64,000 nucleotides of DNA from Chloroflexota bacterium (lineage in GTDB: Bacteria > Chloroflexota > Anaerolineae > Promineifilales > Promineifilaceae), in the NCBI GenBank assembly GCA_024277135.1, contig JAJRVV010000102.1:22885-86884 (forward strand), given 5' to 3'. Position 1 is the stretch's first letter. Each line of letters starts with the position of its first letter. Of this stretch, positions 58,201 to 64,000 are shown piece by piece. Under the pieces are notes generated by a model. It was given only the letters and a program-made list of their open reading frames with translations, was not told the origin of the DNA and made no database searches. The translations under genes and the position numbers were made by a program.

Positions 58201-59700
58201 AATACTGTTGCTGTCATCCACCCGAACCCGGTAATCCTCATCCGGCAGGCCGCCGATGACGTAGTAGCCGTTGGCGTCGCTGCTGGCGTTTCCCCAATAC
58301 CATTCGTTGTTGCTGTCGTAGGCGCTGGCGGAGACGTTAACATCGGCCAGGGGAGCGCCGCTGCCGGCGTCGGTGACGCGGCCGGTGATGACGCCGCCCA
58401 GGTCAAGGGTGAAGTTGACGCCGGTGTACAGGTCGCTCCCGGCGGTGAGGGTGAAGGGAACGGCCTGATCCAGAAGCAGGGTCTCGGAGTAGTATTCGCG
58501 GACGTAGAGGGATTGTTGATCCAGACACCAGTTCCAGTCGCCGCCGGCGCGGATTCTGTAGGTATCGTAGGGGAGACGGCCGAGGGTGTACATGCCGTTA
58601 GCGTCGGTGCAGGTTCCCATGCCGCCGCGCTCGATGTCTACGTTGATGTTCGCCAGCGGAGTGAAGCCGTCGCTGGCGTACACTATGCCGGTGATGTCGC
58701 CGCCGGGTTCCAGAGCAAAGTCGATATTGCCCACTGCGCCGCCGCCGATGATGGCGACGCGGTCAGCCTGCCAATGGTAAAGATGAGCGTTGTAGTATTG
58801 GCGGGCGTAGCCGGGGGGCATGTTGTTGGGGTCGTCAATGCGGACGCGATAATCGGCGTCTATCAGGCTGGTGATGGTGTAGTAGCCGCTGCTGTCGCTC
58901 CACCCGCCACGGCCGTTGCCGCCATTATCATACTCATCGGCATAAACCCAGGTGGCGCTGATGGGCAGGCTGGCAGCGGCGTCTGTAACCTGGCCGGTGA
59001 TGACGCCGCCCATGCTCATGGTGAAGTCAATGCCGGTGACGGTATCTTGGGTGATGGTGATGAGGAGCGGGGCCGCCAGATTGATGTCCGTCGTCTCTGA
59101 ATAGTATTCAATCAGATAAACAGAGTCCTGGTTGATGCACCAGTTCCAATCCCGGCTGGCGACGACTTTGTGATTGCCGTAGGGGATGCCCTGGATGGCG
59201 TAACGGCCGTTGGCGTCGGTACAAGTTCCATACCAGCCTTGTTCCAGGTCTACGTTGATATTTTCCAATGGGGTAATACCATCATCAGCGTAAACTGTGC
59301 CGCTGATGACGCCGCCGGGCTGGGCGACGAAGTTGACGCCGGTGATGACGGCGGCTCCGGTGATGGCGACGGCGTCGGCTGATTGGCCGTCTACTTGCCC
59401 GTTGTACCATTGGTTGGCCCACGGATAGCCGGCATTGAGCCTGAGCGCGTAATCCTCATCCGGCAGACCGCCTAGATAGTAGCTGGCGTCGGAGAGGCTG
59501 TAGATGTTACCGGCGTAGTTGAAGTCGGGCAGGATAAAAATCTCAACATTGCCGTTGCTCAACGGCGTTGAACCATCGCTTTCAAACAAACTGCCGCTGA
59601 TGACGCCGTAGTCGGGGGTGGCGATACGGCCGTTGACGGATTGGCTGCCGATGATGTCCACCCGGCCCACGAAGGGTTCGCCAAAGGGGGCGTTGTTCAT
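52294..59700 (-). CDS. Giant surface protein: alternating carboxypeptidase-regulatory/Cna-B-like modules, embedded family-5 extracellular solute-binding domain, then DUF11-like modules (coding frame continues upstream to a stop at 59881)
   Basis: GGVITGxVTDxxSGxPLxNIxV...CTDANGxYxIxGLPYGxY repeats; SBP_bac_5-like VTYTLKPGLLWSDGAPLTSADIRFAWEQMI...PVGNGPYVVEEWIPGAHLDLRANPNYHKRGLGYP; C-terminus QYIYLPVVMKP. Confidence 0.88.
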   Translation of the reverse strand: MNNAPFGEPFVGRVDIIGSQSVNGRIATPDYGVISGSLFESDGSTPLSNGNVEIFILPDFNYAGNIYSLSDASYYLGGLPDEDYALRLNAGYPWANQWYNGQVDGQSADAVAITGAAVITGVNFVAQPGGVISGTVYADDGITPLENINVDLEQGWYGTCTDANGRYAIQGIPYGNHKVVASRDWNWCINQDSVYLIEYYSETTDINLAAPLLITITQDTVTGIDFTMSMGGVITGQVTDAAASLPISATWVYADEYDNGGNGRGGWSDSSGYYTITSLIDADYRVRIDDPNNMPPGYARQYYNAHLYHWQADRVAIIGGGAVGNIDFALEPGGDITGIVYASDGFTPLANINVDIERGGMGTCTDANGMYTLGRLPYDTYRIRAGGDWNWCLDQQSLYVREYYSETLLLDQAVPFTLTAGSDLYTGVNFTLDLGGVITGRVTDAGSGAPLADVNVSASAYDSNNEWYWGNASSDANGYYVIGGLPDEDYRVRVDDSNSIPAGYARQYYDQAVNYDAATPVNISGGGTVTDIDFPLQPGGVITGIVTDENSGLPLENININADLPGQGGMGVCTDANGVYVINGLPYGDYVVSAADGWNWCLDQPNSYVGEFYDGKFFYDQADMIPVNSGSPNVGNINFALGGGSYIAGTALDETSGAPVSNLRMGALIPDLNCPWCSNWVQDADTDVNGKYLLGPLPPGAYVVYACADCNGQFLVNEYYSDVYHIQDAALITVTSGITVTGVDFGLNSGALITGTVTVPPGYSAAGIQIGVWQTIEYGYGTERPTDASGYYQIPVPPIYDSRWAVAARPWGTDLAQKQAHDFDLAENAHWDFDLGPGATIAGRVTDGGVPVANLNLDVHADEMGSGAQTDASGYYTVTNLPPGDYTIETGWWGGDRAHTLYGGHDSDWAERIRLESGQTITGLDFEAPLAGQLEGYVYELDGSTPIEGVRVSAFNDSGVWYGYSQTNGYFTIDLPVGDHIVTFISDEFWETVLGVYPNGRTAANGAPLSINPLPASTFITMTLERPASVSGQVTDAGTGQPLGGIQISALTVDAVNNRETAAEWNGCTDENGSYAIDRLWPGDVIITAVGDCGAYDYQSVTQTLTAVSGGSYTLNLTMTQGTPPPRPFTVRANPASDFTPYTSGQGAYLRTVDQILPALFEPLAQLDDGGNWYSELLVQVPTPANGGAVVHGDQLVVTYTLKPGLLWSDGAPLTSADIRFAWEQMIRPHPQSDGYLAFISTARKIERVDTPDALTAVLTYKPRQFPPAYLGAILYPLPEHVLSGTHPFDVRYGSLFAHNPVGNGPYVVEEWIPGAHLDLRANPNYHKRGLGYPRIPEIRFLFTGDNFWPLAEGSAEVTLVGDGWPDDLAPFDIRVFTSMYNRFDAIMPNLRNPIFQETAVRQAIYRAFDRPAAVNQIAAALPGVTLAPGDASWLPPGHPLAAPFTSYFPDLAAAAAQLTAAGWADTNGNGIRDKGGVELQFDLVYPTGSISRQALAFQFQADMALVGVDVQVVDADWGNMLEDIRYGRLDSYTLGWGFDNRYDPMGDVLFHSSQIASAYNNYSWNLYNTGWRNSANDAFLEAARTELDAAALQADYDDQMAEFSQDMPIWVSHFWAARVASTPILLNFSPPSAQNTPYTWNIAEWEMPANPYDLTVRKQLSPDSPAPQPGSAITYVVSYRNAGAFTVTNAALLDTLSGNVAYVSADPPPDAITGTNLLWNLGDLPGGSPQQTIAIAVQIPATATHGAIISNSVQIGGDQADTQPGNNGFIHQITVREDVDLAVTKNGVGQPAVGEMFDYYIGYANWGGAPASGAVITDTLPPEVRYWSASPPPDGMDGSVVTWTLPTLPGNQWSGQIQVTAEITNVGTVTNTAVINYGGPETSFSNNSDSHVETVADILAPVILRPTQGTTDNTPTFSGSAPSGSVVDFYDLSGGSATWVMSTTATVSGTFSIEPTLSVTGTYAIVAQASKAGLTSNYSNAVTIVVADNLPLDTDLVDISANGAGIASGSVRAEIRTLAHRTLDVEVALPCSVTPTAYLEVTENGLFTYNIPAITTTVAGPSDWLTQYRVWLAEPHSSYEIWVKWECDGVDYSELLIFILIDPDGFVYDQSLVDAGSPITDALVLNATVTAFVKLNDTWQEWPAYLYGQVNPQATDPSVADEVPTAGYYSFLTPSGQYRIEASAPGYQPFQSQVLTVITTPVHLDIGLEPVVGGAGRTQSPLSLAASFKGVDQSTAWVGDTLTYDIWLTNSGDDGTGSTITLVDAIPANTAYVNGSVGLDGVGGVVYDTNTNSIIWTGSLAGGDEAHINYQVQVAGTPGNPFDVVNQTAVSGNIADTFSIPDLTARTTILNVVGVSLTPDGAQTADPGQEAVYSHTITNTGNFTDTFTFTAVSNAEWIVIVPADVTLAPGAAAGIFVTVTVPAAGAASVEVITFTAASLTAPTVKTAVTLTTTVNRQYIYLPVVMKP

Positions 59701-59880
59701 ATCGTAGGTGTAAGATGCGCCAGAGTTGAGGTTGATGGGGCCGTCGCTGGCCAGGTAATCGCCATTGGGCCAGTAGAAGTCGAATGTATAGCCGGCGCTG
59801 ATGGTTCCGGTGTTGGTGATGACGAAGGCGGATGAGAAACCGTTGCCGCTGTCGTTGCGATGAAGCGTGGACAGGGTGAT

Positions 59881-60363
59881 TTAATATCCGGCCGCGCGCC
59901 GGGGGACAACGGCGGGGGCTGGGGAGCGGTATGGTTGGCGAGTGACGGATTGGAGAGATCGGGGAGCGGGGGAGCGAGGGGGCAGGGACATGACGACCCG
60001 CGGCGGCGGAGAGAAGGTGTCTGGCGATGATGAGGGGCGAGGCGGCCGATTGGTGAGCCAGGCCGGAGGAGGTTGATCCTGGGAATGGTTGGCCGGTCGT
60101 TCTATAACAGGCTGATCAAAAATGTTTTCGATAGACTGCTCTGGGGAACGGCCGTCAGCCGCTTGAGTTGGTGGATCAGCGGCGCTTTCCGAGGCGCGGT
60201 CTGGCGCTGACGCGGGGGTGAAATGGGTCACGGCCGTTTCCGGCGACAAACTCTCCGGATCAAAAACAGACGCCTGGGCGGGCGTCTGTCCAAATGAAAA
60301 GATAAAGCCAAGAATACAAACTGCAAACAGAACAGGAACGAAAAGGACCGCAAAACGCCGCAT
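59881..60363 (-). CDS. Signal-peptide-bearing N-terminal ORF in the same frame as the giant protein, ending at TAA 59881-59883
   Basis: RBS GGAGG before ATG at 60363; MRRFAVLFVPVLFAVCILGFIFSFGQTPAQA; Pro-rich linker ending VVPRRAAGY-stop. Confidence 0.65.
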   Translation of the reverse strand: MRRFAVLFVPVLFAVCILGFIFSFGQTPAQASVFDPESLSPETAVTHFTPASAPDRASESAADPPTQAADGRSPEQSIENIFDQPVIERPANHSQDQPPPAWLTNRPPRPSSSPDTFSPPPRVVMSLPPRSPAPRSLQSVTRQPYRSPAPAVVPRRAAGY

Positions 60364-60719
60364 CACACACCTCCGGTTCACAATGAAGTCAAATATTCAG
60401 TTGGTTTGACGAACGTCGAGAAAGATTGGCAATGTTGTAAAGAAGACAGTGACAAGATTTAGCAATGATAATCCAACATCCGGCGTCCCCTCGGATCAAA
60501 CCCCGATTACAAAAGCACTTTACATTCTAGCAGAAGAAGCGGCAAATGTCACCTCTGGTTTACCGGTTCCGGTCTGGAATATCTGCCAAATTTCATGACT
60601 TTTGGTGAGATGATAAAATAGCTTTATGATACTGTCTTCCCCGTGATGGGAATGGCATCGCTTAGAATCCAGGAGTCGGCGTGTGGCGCAGCCTGCCTCC
60701 CTTTGGAGAAATTGATCTG

Positions 60720-63434
60720 ATGGATAGAAAAGAAACGGCCGAACAGCAACGCTTAAAAGACAAACGGTGGCAAAAATGGGGGCCCTATCTCAGCGAACGC
60801 GCCTGGGGCACGGTGCGCGAGGATTACAGCGCCAGCGGCGAAGCGTGGGAGTACTTCCCCCACGACCACGCCCGCAGCCGCGCCTACCGCTGGAACGAAG
60901 ACGGCATCGGCGGCGTTTGCGACGACCAACAGACGATTTGTATGGCGCTGGCTTTCTGGAACGGCCGTGATCCCATCCTCAAGGAGCGTTTCTTCGGCCT
61001 GACCGGCAACGAGGGCAACCACGGCGAGGACGTGAAGGAGATCTACTTCTACCTGGACAACACCCCCACCCATTCCTACATGAAGATGCTGTACAAATAT
61101 CCGCAGGCAGAGTTTCCCTATGCCGACCTGGTGGCGGAGAACGGCCGTCGCCCGCGCCAGGCGTTTGAGTACGAGTTGCTAGATTCGCTACACGAAGCGT
61201 TTGAGCAAGGACGCTACTTTGACATCACCATCGAGTACGCCAAAGCGGACGCGGAAGATATTTTGTGCCGGGTGACGGCCGTCAATCGCGGCCCTGACCC
61301 GGCTCCACTGCATATCCTGCCCCACCTCTGGTATCGCAACACTTGGTCGTGGGGGGATGGGGGCATAAGACATCCGATTTCTCAAGCGACCTCCGGTCGC
61401 CGAAATCGGATGTCTGAGACGCCGACTGCCTACACCAACCACCCTGTTTTAGGCGAAAGGTGGTGGAGTGTGGACAGCGGCGCATTGATGTTCACCGAAA
61501 ACGAATCGAACAAGGAGCGGCTGTGGGGCGCGGCCAACGATTCCACCTACGTCAAGGATGGCATTCACGAGGCGGTGGTGAACGGCAGACATCCGATTTT
61601 TCAAAGAAATCGGATGTCTACGACTAACCCCGACCAGGGGAGTAAGGTGGCGGCGCATTGTACGGCCGTCATCCCCCCTGGCGGCAGTTTCACCATCCGC
61701 GCGCGGTTTAACAATCAACAGCCAATAGTTAACAGCCAACAATCAACGGGGCCGTTTGTGGGTTTTGATGCGATTTTTGAGCAGCGGATTGCCGAGGCGG
61801 ATGAATTTTATGCGGCCGTGCAGCCCCCCGCCCTGAGCGGCGATGAGCGCAACGTGCAGCGGCAAGCGTTCGCCGGGCTGCTGTGGAGCAAGCAGTTTTA
61901 CCATTACCACGTGCAAAAATGGCTGGATGGGGACCCGGCTGGGCCGCCGCCGCCCGATTCACGCAAATACGGCCGTAACCGCGACTGGTTTCACCTGGAC
62001 AACGCCGACGTCATCTCCATGCCCGACAAGTGGGAGTATCCCTGGTACGCCACCTGGGACACGGCCTTCCACATGATCCCGATGGCGCTGATTGACCCCG
62101 ATTTCGCCAAAGCGCAGCTCATCCTCTTCCTGCGCGAATGGTACATGCACCCCAACGGCCAATTGCCCGCCTACGAATGGGCCTTGGGAGACGCCAACCC
62201 GCCCGTCCACGCCTGGGCTTGCTGGCGCGTCTACAAAATTGACCGCAATATAAAAGGAAGAGCCGACGCCGAATTTTTGGAGCGCGTCTTCCACAAACTG
62301 CTGCTCAACTTCACCTGGTGGGTCAATCGCAAGGACGCCGACGGCAACAACGTCTTCCAGGGCGGCTTTTTGGGGCTGGACAACATCGGCGTCTTCGACC
62401 GCTCCGCCCCGCTGCCCACCGGCGGCCACATGGAGCAGGCGGATGGTACCGCCTGGATGGGGATGTACTGCCTCAACATGATGGCCATCGCCCTGGAACT
62501 GTCCCGCACCAAACCTGCCTACGAAGATGTGGCGACCAAATTCTTTGAGCATTTCATTTACATTGCCAACGCCATCAACAAATCGTGTGGCGAACAGGGG
62601 TTATGGGACGAAAAAGATGGCTTTTACTACGACATGGTACACACGCCGGACGGCCGTTTCTTCCCCCTCAAAATCCGCTCCCTGATCGGCCTCATCCCCC
62701 TCTTTGCCGTGGAGACGCTGGAGCCGGAGGCGCTGGACGCGCTGCCTAATTTTCGCGGCCGCATGGAATGGTTCATCGAAAACCGGCCCGATTTAGCGCG
62801 TAACATCCATTCGCTGATCGAACCGGGGGTTGACGGCCGCCGCCTCCTCTCCCTCGTCAACCAGGAGCAGCTGACGCTGGTGCTTAAGCGGATGCTCGAC
62901 CCCGGCCAATTCCTTTCCGACTACGGCCTGCGCTCTCTCTCCAAACGGCATGAAGCGGAACCGTTCGCGCTGCATCTGGACGGCCGTACCTACACCGTCC
63001 GCTACGAACCGGCCGAATCGCAGACGGGCATGTTTGGCGGCAACTCCAACTGGCGCGGTCCCATCTGGTTCCCGGTCAACTATTTGATGATCGAATCGCT
63101 GCAAAAGTACGCCCACTACTGCGGCGACGCCTTCAAAGTGCAGCTGCCCCGCCGCTCCGGCAACTGGATGACGCTGGATGAGGCGGCGGCTGATTTGTCC
63201 GGCCGTCTCGTCCGGTTGTTTTTAAGGGGTGGGGACGGCCGTCGCCCCATCTACGGCGGTCTGGACATCTTCCAAAACGATCCCCACTGGCGCGACCACA
63301 TCCTCTTTTACGAATACTTCCACGGCGACAATGGCGCCGGGCTAGGGGCCAGTCACCAAACCGGTTGGACGGCGCTGGTGGCAAAGCTGATCCAATACAG
63401 CGGCAAACCCCCTGTCCAGGCAGGAAGCGGGTGA
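60720..63434 (+). CDS. GH63-like glucosidase / MGH1-like glycoside hydrolase
   Basis: [52 protein letters not shown]...[27 protein letters not shown]. Confidence 0.88.
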   Translation: MDRKETAEQQRLKDKRWQKWGPYLSERAWGTVREDYSASGEAWEYFPHDHARSRAYRWNEDGIGGVCDDQQTICMALAFWNGRDPILKERFFGLTGNEGNHGEDVKEIYFYLDNTPTHSYMKMLYKYPQAEFPYADLVAENGRRPRQAFEYELLDSLHEAFEQGRYFDITIEYAKADAEDILCRVTAVNRGPDPAPLHILPHLWYRNTWSWGDGGIRHPISQATSGRRNRMSETPTAYTNHPVLGERWWSVDSGALMFTENESNKERLWGAANDSTYVKDGIHEAVVNGRHPIFQRNRMSTTNPDQGSKVAAHCTAVIPPGGSFTIRARFNNQQPIVNSQQSTGPFVGFDAIFEQRIAEADEFYAAVQPPALSGDERNVQRQAFAGLLWSKQFYHYHVQKWLDGDPAGPPPPDSRKYGRNRDWFHLDNADVISMPDKWEYPWYATWDTAFHMIPMALIDPDFAKAQLILFLREWYMHPNGQLPAYEWALGDANPPVHAWACWRVYKIDRNIKGRADAEFLERVFHKLLLNFTWWVNRKDADGNNVFQGGFLGLDNIGVFDRSAPLPTGGHMEQADGTAWMGMYCLNMMAIALELSRTKPAYEDVATKFFEHFIYIANAINKSCGEQGLWDEKDGFYYDMVHTPDGRFFPLKIRSLIGLIPLFAVETLEPEALDALPNFRGRMEWFIENRPDLARNIHSLIEPGVDGRRLLSLVNQEQLTLVLKRMLDPGQFLSDYGLRSLSKRHEAEPFALHLDGRTYTVRYEPAESQTGMFGGNSNWRGPIWFPVNYLMIESLQKYAHYCGDAFKVQLPRRSGNWMTLDEAAADLSGRLVRLFLRGGDGRRPIYGGLDIFQNDPHWRDHILFYEYFHGDNGAGLGASHQTGWTALVAKLIQYSGKPPVQAGSG
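61368..61415. repeat. Dispersed palindrome copy 3, in-frame inside the GH63-like CDS
   Basis: AGACATCCGATTTC-20 nt (nested GCGACC-TCC-GGTCGC)-GAAATCGGATGTCT, 14-bp perfect arms; encodes [18 protein letters not shown]. Confidence 0.95.
61587..61619. repeat. Dispersed palindrome copy 4, in-frame inside the GH63-like CDS
   Basis: AGACATCCGATTT-7 nt-AAATCGGATGTCT, 13-bp perfect arms; encodes [12 protein letters not shown]. Confidence 0.95.
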
Positions 63435-63485
63435 AAATGTTATACTCATCGTGTATGATTCAGGGGATAAATGGGCAAAACAACA

Positions 63486-63728
63486 ATGGCTATTTCTGAC
63501 ACCGATCCGGCAGCAGAGCGCGTTTTGATCCAGCCTTTGCAACAGGTTCCCGTTTGGCGCAAAATGCAGATGTTGGGCGACCTGAATCAAACCGCGCGCC
63601 GGCTAGCGTTGGCGGGACTGCGCGCGCGTTTCCCGGAAGCGTCTGAATTGGAACTGCAACGACGCCTGGTCGACCTACTCCTCGGCCCGGAGCTGGCAAA
63701 GCGGGCTTACGGCCCGTACGAGTTTTAA
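63486..63728 (+). CDS. Small conserved-looking hypothetical protein
   Basis: MAISDTDPAAERVLIQPLQQVPVWRKMQMLGDLNQTARRLALAGLRARFPEASELELQRRLVDLLLGPELAKRAYGPYEF; hairpin plus TATTTTT downstream. Confidence 0.65.
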   Translation: MAISDTDPAAERVLIQPLQQVPVWRKMQMLGDLNQTARRLALAGLRARFPEASELELQRRLVDLLLGPELAKRAYGPYEF

Positions 63729-63947
63729 CCTCCTCCACCTGAGAACGATGTTCAAGGTGGATATTTTTCTGCCTCAGCAACGGCCGTTTGACCAGCAGCA
63801 GTTCGCCCGCCGAACATTTAGTAGACATAAGTATTGGATATTCGTGTTATTATGGTGCAATGTTTTGGGCTCAATGGATCGATCTTAACTCCTGCGGATT
63901 TTAATCATCTACCGTAAAATTATGGGGTAAAAACCGAGGAGTATCCC

Positions 63948-64000
63948 ATGTTTATCCCTGTTGTCGAACTTCCTGATAGTTTAGCCGAGCATTTGAATCG
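63948..64000 (+). CDS. 5' end of an unidentified CDS running off the window
   Basis: GAGGAGTATCCC-ATG; MFIPVVELPDSLAEHLNR. Confidence 0.45.
   Translation, partial: MFIPVVELPDSLAEHLN

Noticed and set aside
57211-59100. 629-aa plus-strand ORF antisense to the giant surface protein
   Set aside because: Shadow ORF: antisense of periodic, codon-biased repeats in a high-GC gene; the minus-strand translation has recognisable modules and the plus one does not.
59697-59909. 70-aa minus-strand ORF spanning the in-frame TAA in another frame
   Set aside because: Ser/Thr/Pro-rich low-complexity translation; the domain-like sequence is in the frame of the giant ORF, so a simple frameshift fix through this frame is less likely than a nonsense codon.
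63948-64000. Start of an IS transposase
   Set aside because: Only 18 residues visible and no terminal inverted repeat could be confirmed; left as unidentified partial CDS.
1-64000. tRNA, rRNA or known riboswitch genes
   Set aside because: No cloverleaf with GTTCRAA-type T-loop, rRNA core motif or recognisable riboswitch core was found by eye; a tRNAscan/Infernal run would be decisive.

Overview
The window is a gene-dense, mostly minus-strand chromosomal segment of high-GC bacterial DNA. Gene content suggests Chloroflexota / Anaerolineae-like, but this is inferred from protein style and not tested. The backbone is housekeeping: an rpsB-tsf-pyrH-frr-uppS-cdsA-fbp block, rho, rlmN, a livKHMGF branched-chain amino-acid transporter, an OmpR-type two-component system, mgtE, MscS, Sir2, and cell-surface glycosylation genes. 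It also holds two giant secreted proteins (about 2290 aa and about 2600 aa). No rRNA, tRNA, CRISPR array or complete IS was recognised. The most unusual content is a layered repeat system: (i) the palindromic octamer ACGGCCGT, about 110 exact copies by hand count where 1-2 are expected; (ii) a dispersed palindrome AGACATCCGATTTC...GAAATCGGATGTCT, with two copies inserted in-frame inside a GH63-like glycoside hydrolase gene, resembling Rickettsia palindromic elements; (iii) at least ten tracts of heptanucleotide (7-bp period) tandem repeats, several inside coding sequence near the start codons of glycosylation genes; (iv) other palindromes (AGACCTG...CAGGTCT and similar). Protein-level oddities are a family-5 solute-binding domain buried in a giant surface protein that an in-frame TAA separates from its signal peptide, a shared C-terminal YLPVV[LM][RK]x tail on both giant secreted proteins, and a tandem-cyclase/ATPase/TPR protein resembling soluble adenylyl cyclase.
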